Origin: Micromonospora sp. ATCC 39149
Lineage (GTDB): Bacteria > Actinomycetota > Actinomycetes > Mycobacteriales > Micromonosporaceae
DNA: 64,000 nucleotides
NCBI RefSeq assembly: GCF_000158815.1
Contig: NZ_GG657738.1
Span: 2,912,228-2,976,227, forward strand
Direction: 5' to 3'
Shown here: positions 1-9,023 of the stretch, one piece after another
Numbering within the stretch: the stretch's first letter is position 1
Layout of the letters: each line of letters begins with the position of its first letter
Notes under the pieces: model-generated
The model's database searches: none
Seen by the model: the letters and a program-made list of their open reading frames with translations, nothing else
Told to the model about the DNA's origin: nothing
Position numbers and translations under genes: made by a program

Positions 1-29
1 GGCCCCGCCGCGTCACTCGTGGGCTGTGC

Positions 30-1159
30 TCACGCCTCCGCGGCCCGGCGGCGGGCCACCTCGGCGAGGGTGACCGCAGCGGCGACGCTGGCGTTGAGCG
101 ACTCCACCTCGGAAACCATCGGGATGCTCACCGTCAGGTCGCAGGTCTCGCCGACCAGCCGGGACAGCCCGCGCCCCTCGGAGCCGACGACCACGACCAG
201 CGGGCCGACGGCGGCCTCCAGGTCGTACAGGTCGGTGTCGCCGTCGGCGTCCAGGCCGACGACCATGAAACCGGCATCCTGGCACGCCTTCAGCGACCGG
301 GTCAGGTTGGTGACCTGGGCAACCGGCACCCGCGCCGCCGCACCGGCGCTGGTGCGCCAGGCGGTCGCGGTGATCCCGGCGGCCCGCCGCTCCGGTACGA
401 ACACGCCCTGCGCGCCGAACGCGGCGGCGGACCGGATCACCGCGCCGAGGTTACGCGGGTCGGTGACCCCGTCGAGCGCGACCAGCAGCGGGGCGGTCTG
501 CTCCAGCGCCGCCGCCACCAGGTCCTCGAACGGCTCGTACGCGAACGGCGGCACCTGGAGGCCGATGCCCTGGTGCAGCACCCCGCCCGTCATCCGGTCA
601 AGCTCGGCCCGGCTGATCTCCAGGATGGCGATGCCCCGGTCGGCGGCGGTGCGGACGATCTCGTTGACCCGGTCGTCGATCTCGATGCCGTGGGCCGTGT
701 AGAGCGCGGTGGCCGGCACCTGGGCGCGCAGCGACTCCAGCACCGGGTTCCGCCCGACCAGCAGCTCCGGGGTGTCCTTCGCCGGGTTGGACTTGCGGCC
801 CGGCGCGACCCGGGGACCGGTGCGCCCGGTCGGCTTGCCACCCCGCCCGCCGGCACCGCCCCGGATGGTCGGCACCCCCCGGCCGCCGCCCCTGCCCCAG
901 GTGGTGTCCTTGGTGCCCGGCTTGCCGACCTTCGGGGTGCGCCCCTCCTCGGCCGCCGCCCGGCGCTCCTTGTCCTGCTTCCAGGCGGTGCGCTGGGGCA
1001 GCTTCTCGGTGCCCGAGTACGCCTTGTGCCAGGGGCGCTCGTCGGCGGGCAGCGTCTTGCCCCGACCCGCGAGGGCGCCCTTGTTCTTGCCGCCGGAGCC
1101 CTTCGGGGCACCCGCCTTCGGCGTCAGTCGCCGGCCACGGCGCTGCGAGTTGCCGGCCA

Positions 1160-1160
<1 letters not shown>
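30..1160 (-). CDS. rlmB: 23S rRNA (guanosine-2'-O-)-methyltransferase RlmB (SpoU/TrmH family)
   Basis: The 376-residue product methylates the 2'-O of a guanosine in 23S rRNA using SAM, as known for RlmB. The C-terminal ~240 residues carry the family pattern: an N-terminal substrate domain opening with [12 protein letters not shown], then the SPOUT fold with [31 protein letters not shown] and the final [17 protein letters not shown] motif that forms the trefoil-knot SAM site. The first ~130 residues are an extra basic, Gly/Arg/Lys-rich, probably disordered extension, longer than in the E. coli protein and common in actinobacteria. The ATG at 1160 was chosen because its A is also the last base of the cysS stop codon (TGATG), so translation is probably coupled to cysS. 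The frame continues upstream without a stop, but that stretch is cysS read in the wrong frame. Confidence 0.93.
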
Positions 1161-2575
<1,415 letters not shown>

Positions 2576-2638
2576 GCCTCCAGGGTAGCCGTCCACGGGT
2601 TCCGGGTTCGCCCCGCGCCGGGTCGTACGCTGCCCCTC
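2576..2638. promoter_or_regulatory. Divergent, apparently leaderless promoters of cysS and the IclR-type gene
   Basis: On the minus strand TACCCT (2587-2582) is followed by six bases and the cysS GTG (2575). On the plus strand TACGCT (2626-2631) is followed by seven bases and the GTG at 2639. Both fit the actinobacterial -10 consensus TANNNT with the transcription start on or next to the start codon. No good -35 hexamer was seen on either side. Only 63 bases separate the two genes. Confidence 0.55.
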
Positions 2639-3328
2639 GTGGATGAGGCGGCACGGCAGGATGGCACGACGACCCGGACCGACGACGGCACGCGCGGGGG
2701 TGAGACAGCCCAGACGCTGGACCGGGGGCTGCGGCTGCTGCACCTGGTCGCCGACGCGCCGGGCGGGCTGACCGTCACCGAGGCGGCCAACCGGCTGGGC
2801 ATCGGCCGGGCCGCAGTCTACCGGCTGGTCGGGGCGCTCAGCGGGCACGGCATGGTACGCCGCGACGGCGACGGCCGGTTACGGCTCGGCGCGGGGGTGC
2901 TGCACCTGGCCCGGCGGGCCCAGCCGCTGCTCGCCGAGGGCGCGCTGCCCGCCCTGCGGCGCCTCGCCGAGCAGGCCGGCGCGACCGCGCACCTGACCGT
3001 CGTCGAGGGCGGCGAGGGGGTCGCCCTGGCGGTGGTCGAGCCGAGCTGGACGTCGCTGCACGTGGCGTACCGGACGGGGACGCGGCACCCGCTGGAGCGA
3101 GGGGCGGCCGGACGGGCCATCCTCGCCGCCCGGGCGGGCTCCGCCGGCCCGGTGAGCACCAGCGGGGAGTTGCAGCCCGGGGCGTACGGCGTGGCCGCAC
3201 CGGTGCTCGGCGTACCGGGGCTGGAGGCGAGCGTAGGCGTGGTGGCGCTGGCCCCGCTGGACCCGGAGTCGGTCGGCGGGCAGGTGCTCGCGGCGGCGGC
3301 GGCGATCAGCGCGGCCCTCGCCCCCTGA
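2639..3328 (+). CDS. IclR-family-like transcriptional regulator
   Basis: 229 residues. An N-terminal winged helix-turn-helix (about residues 22-80: TLDRGLRLLHLVADAPGGLT, then TEAANRLGIGRAAVYRLVGA) matches the IclR DNA-binding domain, with a two-stranded wing ending RLRLGAGVLHLA. The remaining part resembles a shortened IclR effector domain (AHLTVVEGGEGVALAVVEPS and HPLERGAAGRAILAA). At 229 residues it is slightly shorter than typical IclR proteins (~250). The GTG start has TACGCT seven bases upstream and no Shine-Dalgarno, so a leaderless message is likely. The effector is unknown; its divergent position to cysS could be chance. Family call is fairly secure, function is not. Confidence 0.8.
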   Translation: MDEAARQDGTTTRTDDGTRGGETAQTLDRGLRLLHLVADAPGGLTVTEAANRLGIGRAAVYRLVGALSGHGMVRRDGDGRLRLGAGVLHLARRAQPLLAEGALPALRRLAEQAGATAHLTVVEGGEGVALAVVEPSWTSLHVAYRTGTRHPLERGAAGRAILAARAGSAGPVSTSGELQPGAYGVAAPVLGVPGLEASVGVVALAPLDPESVGGQVLAAAAAISAALAP

Positions 3329-3424
3329 CGAGCCCCGCCCCCGCCCCGCATCGCCTCGCCTCGTCGCGGGGCCGGGCCCGGCCCTTTGCGCCCCGCCTAC
3401 CACACCCGACGGCGAATGGGGCGG

Positions 3425-3467
3425 TTGTCCACAGGGTGGGGAGCCGGCGGGGCGGCGGTTGTCCACA
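3425..3467 (+). promoter_or_regulatory. Two DnaA-box-like nonamers upstream of the AbiEi/DUF559 gene
   Basis: TTGTCCACA occurs at 3425-3433 and again at 3459-3467, 34 bases apart, same orientation, both followed by GG. TTGTCCACA is the established high-affinity DnaA box of high-GC actinobacteria. The flanks are also alike (GGCGG or GGGGCGG before, GGGGTG after), so the pair may equally be a short duplicated promoter segment. Confidence 0.5.
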
Positions 3468-3508
3468 GGGGTGTCGCGGGGCGTGCTGGGGCGGTGACGC
3501 TGGAGGAC

Positions 3509-4501
3509 ATGCCCCCACAACCTTCCCGTCCCGCTGCCCTGGCCCGGCAGGTCTTCCGCGGCTCGGAGGCCGTCCGGCTTGGGCTGCTCAGCCGGCACCA
3601 GCTCCGCGGCGCGTCCTGGCTGCGCCTGCGCCACGACGTGTACGCCGACGCCCGGCTGCGCCGCGACCACGGCCTGGCCTGCCGCGCCGCCGCGCTGCGG
3701 TTGCCGCCGGAGGCGGTGCTCGCCGGCCCCTCTGCGGCCTACCTGCACGGCGTCGAGCACGCCGCCTCGTTCACCGACGACGTGCACGTGCTCGTCCCCC
3801 GATCGGCCCGGATCGACTCCCAGCCCGGCATCCGGGTGCACACTCTCGGCGCGGCCCCGGTTCTCCTGCCGGCAGGGGGCGGCCCGGTCACCCGAACGGA
3901 CGACGACCGGGCAGTCGCAGCCGAGGCCACCGCCGGTCCGGCCATCGTCGACGGGACGGCTGCTGGTGCCAGGGTGCTCCGGTGGTCGACGCCGGCCCAG
4001 GCCGCGTGGGAGACGGCCGTGTGGCTGGAGCCGTTCCGGGCGGTGGCGATCGTCGACGGCCTGCTCGGCCGGGGGCTGGTCACCCCGGCCGACCTGACGG
4101 CGGTCGCCGAGCGCAACGCCGACCGGCCCGGCGGACGGCGCGCCCGTTGGGTGTTCGGGCTCGCCGACGGTGGCGCGCAGTCTCCGCCGGAGTCGCACCT
4201 GCGGGTCCGACTGGTGCTGGCCGGTCTGCCCCGCCCGGTCACCCAGCACCCGATCCGGCTGGCGTCCGGCCTGGCCCTGCACCCCGACCTGGCCTGGCCG
4301 GCCTTCCGGGTCGCCGTCGAGTACGACGGGCACTGGCACGCCGACGCCGAGCAGTTGCACCGCGACCGCCAGCGGCTCAACCACCTCGTCGGGGCGGGCT
4401 GGGTCGTGCTGCACGTGACCAGTCGCCGGCTCCACCGGGACTTCCCGGGGGTGGCCCGCGAGGTGCGCGCCGCCCTGGTCGCCTGTGGCTGGCGTCGATG
4501 A
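3509..4501 (+). CDS. AbiEi-type antitoxin domain / DUF559-like (Vsr-fold) protein, solitary
   Basis: About 330 residues. The N-terminal part (LGLLSRHQLRGASWLRLRHD, VYADARLRRDHGLACRAAAL) resembles the winged-helix antitoxin domain of type IV AbiEi proteins. The C-terminal ~100 residues (SPPESHLRVRLVLAGLPRPV, VAVEYDGHWHADAEQLHRDR, GWVVLHVTSRRLHRD) match the DUF559/very-short-patch-repair nuclease-like fold: E of PPES, the VEYDG aspartate and the following basic helix are the residues usually proposed as the metal site. No AbiEii nucleotidyltransferase toxin lies next to it, so a toxin-antitoxin role is not supported here. Start: ATG at 3509 follows GGAGG, but only two bases away; the in-frame GTG at 3494 is an alternative. 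Such solitary proteins are common in actinobacteria and of unknown function. Confidence 0.7.
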   Translation: MPPQPSRPAALARQVFRGSEAVRLGLLSRHQLRGASWLRLRHDVYADARLRRDHGLACRAAALRLPPEAVLAGPSAAYLHGVEHAASFTDDVHVLVPRSARIDSQPGIRVHTLGAAPVLLPAGGGPVTRTDDDRAVAAEATAGPAIVDGTAAGARVLRWSTPAQAAWETAVWLEPFRAVAIVDGLLGRGLVTPADLTAVAERNADRPGGRRARWVFGLADGGAQSPPESHLRVRLVLAGLPRPVTQHPIRLASGLALHPDLAWPAFRVAVEYDGHWHADAEQLHRDRQRLNHLVGAGWVVLHVTSRRLHRDFPGVAREVRAALVACGWRR

Positions 4502-4592
4502 CCCGCCCAGCATCCGAGCGCACCCCGGGCGAAACTGTGCCGGGTGAGGCCGAGCCGGGGCCGGGCAGGGCCGGCATGGCCGGGGCGAGCCA

Positions 4593-4650
4593 CCATGTCG
4601 GCGACATCGCGCCATCCGAGCCCTCCGGACCCGCCAGGTCGCCGACATGG
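4593..4650. repeat. Degenerate copy of the palindromic repeat family
   Basis: CCATGTCGGCGAC (4593-4605) and its exact reverse complement (4638-4650) flank a 32-base centre. The arms share the CATGTCGG/CCGACATG ends of the copies at 9025 and 9920, but the inner GGCGGTATCC block is missing. It lies between the convergent ends of the DUF559 gene (4501) and the protease gene (4762). Confidence 0.6.
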
Positions 4651-4708
4651 CGGAACGTCGGCGACGCCCGGAACGCCGCAGACTCGCCCGGGAACACCGG
4701 AGACGCCC

Positions 4709-4742
4709 GGGGGCCCGGGCGACCGTGGTCGCCCGGGCCCCC
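4709..4742. terminator. Strong bidirectional hairpin terminator
   Basis: A perfect 16-bp stem (4709-4724 with 4727-4742; arms begin GGGGGCCCGGGCGACC) with a two-base loop stands 20 bases past the stop of the subtilase gene. No U-run follows, as is usual for actinobacterial terminators. It can serve both convergent transcripts. Confidence 0.8.
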
Positions 4743-4761
4743 GCCCGGAGGATCCGGGACG

Positions 4762-6429
4762 TCACATGCGGGTCGTCACCGCAGCGTACGCATCGATGAT
4801 GCCGTGACCGTAGAAGCCGTTGAACGTCGAGCTACCAGCGCAGAACGCGTCGAACTCGGCCGGCCGGCCCTCGTTGGTGTACGTCTGCAACCGGGGCTCC
4901 GGGCAGGCGTGCTCCGCGGCGGTGCGGTAAAGCTGCCGCTCCACCTTGTTCGGGTCCATGCCCAGGCCACCGGAGACCTTCTTGCCGTACTTGCTGACGA
5001 TCAGCGCGGCGACGCCGCTGACGTGCGGCGACGCCATCGAGGTCCCCTGCAGGTAGGTGTAGTAGCCGCAGTCGCCGTTGGCCTTGCACTCCTTGAAGAC
5101 CGACGCCTCGAAGCCGGCGACGATGTTGCCGTTCTCGTCGACCGAGCCCTCCTCCTGGAGGACGTGCTTCGGGTACGCGGAGAGGATCATGTTGGAGTCG
5201 AGGCGGTAGGTGTCGGTGCCGAAGCCGTCCCGGTACCAGCCACCCGGCGCGGCGACGGCGATCTGCTCGGTGCCGTAGTTCGAGTAGTCGGCCTTCTTGC
5301 CGGACGGGCCGATCGCCGACACGCCGATCACGTGCGGGCCCTCCACCGGGAAGTCCCAGCAGCTCGCGTTGTCGATCGGCCGCGGGTACGGGTCGGCGCC
5401 GTAGTCGGGGCTGGAGGTGTCGGTGCGTGGGGCCCCCAGGTCCTCGTGGTTGTTGCCGAGCGAGCCGACCAGGGTGACGCCCTTGCGGTGCGCGTAGTTG
5501 AGCGCCCGCGTCATGGCCTCGATGATCGCCCGCTGCTCGGCCTGCGACTCGGGCGAGTCGGCCGGGTTGGCCGTGCAGTTGTACAGCCACGGGTCGACGT
5601 AGAAGGACATGTTGACCACGTCCAGGCCGACCTTGCCGGCGTGCACCAGAGCGTTGACGACCGGGTCGAGGAAGAAGAAGCCGGAGTCCTGGCCGCCCTT
5701 GAGCTCGACCAGGGTCACGTTCGGGGCCACGCCGGACAGGCCGAAACCGTCGGCGGCGGCGCCGATGGTCCCGGCGACGTGGGTGCCGTGCCCGCCGTCG
5801 TCGGTGCCGACCGGGTCGAGGCAGCTCGCCACCTCGCACTCGCCGTCGGCCTCGGGGATGTCGGGGGCGAAGTTGCGCGACAGTGACCAGCTGAAGTTCG
5901 CCGCCAGGTCGGGGTTGCTGGCGTCGAGGCCGGTGTCGAGGACGCCGACGGTGACCCGACGGTCGCCCGGCTCCACCTTGCGGGCCTTGTCGGCCCGGAT
6001 CATGCCCAGACCCCAGAGCTTTTCGTCCAGCGGGTCCATCTTCGTGCCCCGCTTGGCGGCGGCACCCTTCGCCTTGGCCTTGGCGATGAGGTTCTCCCGC
6101 TCGACCCGGTCGAGCTTCGGCTTGCGACCGATCGCCTTCTTCTCGGCCGCGCCGAGCAGAGCGGCGTTCGCGGCGGCCCGGCTGGCGAAGTCGGCGCGGT
6201 CGCTGGTGACCTGGTACAGGCCCACCTCGTCGGTACGGGACACCACCGTGCCGCCAGCGGCCTTGATCGCGGCGATCGCCGCGTCGGCGGAGACGCCGGA
6301 CTCCGCCACGACGGTGAACTCCCGGGTCGCGGTCGGCTCGGCGTTCGCCGGGCCCACCACCCCGGTCACCGTGAGTGCCAACGCCGTTGCGGTTGCGACG
6401 GCACCGGCGGTGAAGCGCTTGCTCACCAC
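4762..6429 (-). CDS. Secreted S8-family serine protease (subtilase)
   Basis: 555 residues. A Sec-type signal peptide (KRF, then an Ala/Thr/Val-rich core, cleavage probably after GPANA) precedes an inhibitor-I9-like prodomain (about residues 32-120) and the peptidase S8 domain. The catalytic triad is visible: Asp165 in VGVLDTGLD, His214 in GGHGTHVAGT and Ser464 in GTSMASPHVSG, with Asn326 of GSLGNN as the oxyanion residue. The domain contains extra Cys pairs (CEVASC, CKANGDC), probably disulphides in the mature enzyme. It should be exported and degrade extracellular protein. Two GTG codons stand in tandem at 6429 and 6426; 6429 was chosen because GAGAGG sits seven bases upstream. The gene is monocistronic, ended by the hairpin at 4709-4742. 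Confidence 0.92.
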   Translation of the reverse strand: MVSKRFTAGAVATATALALTVTGVVGPANAEPTATREFTVVAESGVSADAAIAAIKAAGGTVVSRTDEVGLYQVTSDRADFASRAAANAALLGAAEKKAIGRKPKLDRVERENLIAKAKAKGAAAKRGTKMDPLDEKLWGLGMIRADKARKVEPGDRRVTVGVLDTGLDASNPDLAANFSWSLSRNFAPDIPEADGECEVASCLDPVGTDDGGHGTHVAGTIGAAADGFGLSGVAPNVTLVELKGGQDSGFFFLDPVVNALVHAGKVGLDVVNMSFYVDPWLYNCTANPADSPESQAEQRAIIEAMTRALNYAHRKGVTLVGSLGNNHEDLGAPRTDTSSPDYGADPYPRPIDNASCWDFPVEGPHVIGVSAIGPSGKKADYSNYGTEQIAVAAPGGWYRDGFGTDTYRLDSNMILSAYPKHVLQEEGSVDENGNIVAGFEASVFKECKANGDCGYYTYLQGTSMASPHVSGVAALIVSKYGKKVSGGLGMDPNKVERQLYRTAAEHACPEPRLQTYTNEGRPAEFDAFCAGSSTFNGFYGHGIIDAYAAVTTRM

Positions 6430-6595
6430 ATCAGATCCTCTCGTTGAGGGACGTGGCAGCCATCCCATATCACCGGCGCGAGTTCCGCTAGATGGAGGTC
6501 CGTATTACACGCCATTCGGGCTTTCGTCGGCCCGTTGTCAGCCCAGGCACCACCGGGCAGTCCCGCGCGAGGGCCAGGGCACGCAGCCGGCGGCC

Positions 6596-7294
6596 CTACG
6601 CGCCACTCAGCTCGACGCCGGAGAGCCGGTCGAGCACGTCCGGCAGGGCGGCCAGCGTGGACACCTCGGCGTCGGCGGGAACGTCTGCGGGGCGGGGCAG
6701 TCCACCCCGGTTGAGCCAGACCGCCCGCATTCCCGCCCGCCGGGGCGCGAGGACGTCGTGGCTCGGCGAGTCCCCGACGTACACGATCCGGCGCGCGGGT
6801 ACCCCGGCCGCCTCGACCACGGCGGCGAAGAACTCCGGGTCGGGCTTCTTCGGCAGGCCGTTCTCGTGCGCGTACACCTCGAAGGTGAACTCGCCGACGA
6901 GCCCGCAGCGTTCGGCGCGGCTGTTGCCGTTGGTGGCGTAGCCCAGGGTGTACCGGCGGCGCAAAACGGCGAGGGCCGGCAGCGCGTCGGGGAACGGCCG
7001 GGTGAGCGCGAAGCGCCGGGCGAAGAACAGCGCCGCGAGATCGTCCAGGTGCGGGTCGAGGCCGGCCCGGGCCAGCGACCGGGCCAGCGCGGCCCGCCGG
7101 ATCTCGTTGACGGGCGCGGCGCTCAGCGCCCCGAAGACCGCACCCCAGTCCGACTCCAGGTCCGCGAGGGTGACCTCGGCCGCCGCCGGGGTCAGCCGCC
7201 GCATCTCCTCCAGTACGGCCACCAGCCCGCCGGTGACCGCCGGGCGCAGGTCGAGCAGGGTCTCGTCGGCGTCGAACACGACGTGCGTCAGCAT
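6596..7294 (-). CDS. HAD-superfamily hydrolase
   Basis: 232 residues. Motif I is VVFDADETLLD (nucleophile Asp8 and acid/base Asp10), motif II GYATNGN, motif III lysine in GLPKKPDPEFF, and motif IV VYVGDSPSHDVLAPRRAG. A helical C1-type cap lies between motifs I and II. This is the layout of small phosphatases of the phosphoglycolate phosphatase/haloacid dehalogenase group that hydrolyse phosphometabolites in the cytoplasm; the substrate cannot be told. It is preceded by the EamA gene on the same strand (109 bases apart) and followed by a ~170-base non-coding gap holding the protease promoter region. Confidence 0.85.
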   Translation of the reverse strand: MLTHVVFDADETLLDLRPAVTGGLVAVLEEMRRLTPAAAEVTLADLESDWGAVFGALSAAPVNEIRRAALARSLARAGLDPHLDDLAALFFARRFALTRPFPDALPALAVLRRRYTLGYATNGNSRAERCGLVGEFTFEVYAHENGLPKKPDPEFFAAVVEAAGVPARRIVYVGDSPSHDVLAPRRAGMRAVWLNRGGLPRPADVPADAEVSTLAALPDVLDRLSGVELSGA

Positions 7295-7403
7295 GCCGGC
7301 AAGGGTGCCACCGAAGCACCTCCCAGGCCACGACGGCCCTGCGCCCGCAGGCTGGGCCTGCCCGCGCGAAGGCGACCGACCCGGGCAGCGGGAGGACGGC
7401 CGG

Positions 7404-8375
7404 TCATACCTCGGCAGCGAGGGCGGGCTCGGCGGGGCGGGCGGGCGTCCGGTTGGGGTCCCGCGCCTCGCGCAGCTCGTCGACCCGGACCAGGGCGGCC
7501 CCGGCGACGATCAGGGCACCGCCGAGCAGTTGCACCACCGTCGGCAGTTCGCCCAGCACCAGCCAGGCGATGAGCACCGCGAACATCACCTCGGTCAGCC
7601 CGATGAACGACGACAGCCGGGCACCGAGAATGCGGGTCGCGGCGATCCCGGTCAGGTACGCGACGACCGCGGCGACCAGCGACAGGCCGACGATGGGCAC
7701 CAGCCAACTCGTACGCTGCCCCGCGAAGGTCACCTCGCCGAAGACGACCCGCAGCGGCAGCGCCCCGGCGAGGCCGAGCACGAGCAGGGCCGCCGCGCCG
7801 ACGCCCATCCCGGCGCTGGCCATCGCCACCGACGGCAGGCCGTCGTCGAGCCGCCCGGCGATCACGAAGTACCCGGCCAGGCCGACCGCCGCGCCCAGCC
7901 CCCAGAGCACGCCGACCGGGTCGAGGCGGCCGGCCCCGGTCAGGTCCAGTACGGCGGGGAGGCCGGCGAGCGCGGCCACCGATCCGGCCACGGTCAGCCG
8001 GCGCGGGCGCTGCCCGTGCGCCACCCACATCCAGCCGACCACGAGGACGATGCCGAGGTACTCCAACAGCAGCGCCACGCCGACCGGAAGGTAGCGCACG
8101 GCGTTGAAGAAGCACGCCTGGGCCAGGGCGACGGCCAGCAGCCCGAACGCGCCCACGGAGACGAGGTTGCGCCGCAGCACGTCCCACCGGCCGCGCAGGG
8201 CCAGCACCGCCGGCACCGCGAGGACAGCGGCGGCGGTGCCGACCCGGGCGATCACCACGGCCTCCGCGGACCACCCGGCCTCGATCAGCGAACGGGCGAA
8301 GATGCCCGAGGTGGCGAAGGTGACGGCCGACAGCAGCGCCAGGCCAAGGCCGGCACCGGCGGGTCGTTGACGCAT
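7404..8375 (-). CDS. EamA/DMT-family transporter
   Basis: 323 residues with ten predicted membrane helices in two EamA repeats (for example LGLALLSAVTFATSGIFARS in the first half, AVGLAGYFVIAGRL opening the second). Proteins of the drug/metabolite transporter superfamily export small metabolites or amino-acid derivatives from the cytoplasm; no substrate is indicated. The ATG at 8375 is preferred over the in-frame ATG at 8381, because GAGGAG is six bases upstream of it. A polar tail of ~35 residues (from RVDELREARD) follows the last helix. It is divergent from a CGNR zinc-finger regulator, a pairing often seen with EamA genes, which suggests that regulator controls it. Confidence 0.88.
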   Translation of the reverse strand: MRQRPAGAGLGLALLSAVTFATSGIFARSLIEAGWSAEAVVIARVGTAAAVLAVPAVLALRGRWDVLRRNLVSVGAFGLLAVALAQACFFNAVRYLPVGVALLLEYLGIVLVVGWMWVAHGQRPRRLTVAGSVAALAGLPAVLDLTGAGRLDPVGVLWGLGAAVGLAGYFVIAGRLDDGLPSVAMASAGMGVGAAALLVLGLAGALPLRVVFGEVTFAGQRTSWLVPIVGLSLVAAVVAYLTGIAATRILGARLSSFIGLTEVMFAVLIAWLVLGELPTVVQLLGGALIVAGAALVRVDELREARDPNRTPARPAEPALAAEV

Positions 8376-8466
8376 CGACATCTCCTCGGAACGTCATGAG
8401 CTCGAATGTCATGAGTGAAATAGATTATGCTCGTGACGCTAGATCGGTCGGTCGAAAGGAGTCAAG
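8376..8466. promoter_or_regulatory. Divergent promoter region with direct-repeat operator candidate
   Basis: GTCATGAG occurs at 8393-8400 and 8408-8415, a direct repeat with 15-base periodicity (about one and a half helical turns). TAGATT (8421-8426) is a plausible -10 for the rightward regulator gene, which would put the repeat at its -35 region. GAAAGGAG (8454-8461) is a strong ribosome site five bases before the TTG start at 8467. The repeat is a candidate binding site for the CGNR protein; this is inference. Confidence 0.5.
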
Positions 8467-9012
8467 TTGCTTTTCGCCCATGACACCGAGCCCGCGCTGA
8501 TCGCCGCCGCCGCCCTGGTCAACACCGGGGGCCGCCACGGCGAGGCACTGCCCGACGTGGCGACCCTGGACGCGTTCCTCGCCACGCACGGCTGGACCGG
8601 CCGGCACGAGCACACCGACGCGGAGCTGCGGTCCGTCCGGGAGCTGCGCCCCCGGCTACGCCGGATCTGGTACGCCGACACCGACGAGATCGTCGCCACC
8701 GTCAACGGGCTGCTGCGCGACGCGGGGGCGCTGCCGCAGCTCATCCGGCACGACGACGAGCCGTACCACCTGCACGCCGTGCCGAGGGACGCACCGCTGG
8801 CCACCCGGATGGCCGTCGAGGCCGCGATGGCCGTCGCCGATCTGGTGCGCGGCGGCGAGCTGGGCCGACTACGCGTGTGCGAGCACCCGGACTGCGACAA
8901 CGTGCTGGTCGACCTGTCCAAGAACCGGTCCCGCCGGTACTGCGACGCCGGCTGCGGCAACCGGGCCGCGGTCACCGCCTATCGCGCACGCCGGGCCGCC
9001 AGCCGCCCCTGA
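8467..9012 (+). CDS. ABATE/CGNR zinc-finger transcriptional regulator
   Basis: 181 residues. The N-terminal ~125 residues (LFAHDTEPALIAAAALVNT, later ELRPRLRRIWYADTDEIVA) match the ABATE-like stress-response domain and the C-terminal 45 residues are a CGNR zinc finger: RVCEHPDCDNVLVD, then SKNRSRRYCDAGCGNRAAVT and a basic YRARR tail. The zinc ligands are the two CX4C/CX3C pairs; the CGNR tetrapeptide itself is present. Such proteins are presumed DNA-binding regulators, usually next to the gene they control, here the divergent EamA exporter. Translation starts at TTG (8467), supported by GAAAGGAG five bases upstream and by the conserved LFAHDTE opening. Confidence 0.85.
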   Translation: MLFAHDTEPALIAAAALVNTGGRHGEALPDVATLDAFLATHGWTGRHEHTDAELRSVRELRPRLRRIWYADTDEIVATVNGLLRDAGALPQLIRHDDEPYHLHAVPRDAPLATRMAVEAAMAVADLVRGGELGRLRVCEHPDCDNVLVDLSKNRSRRYCDAGCGNRAAVTAYRARRAASRP

Positions 9013-9023
9013 AGCCAGCGCTG

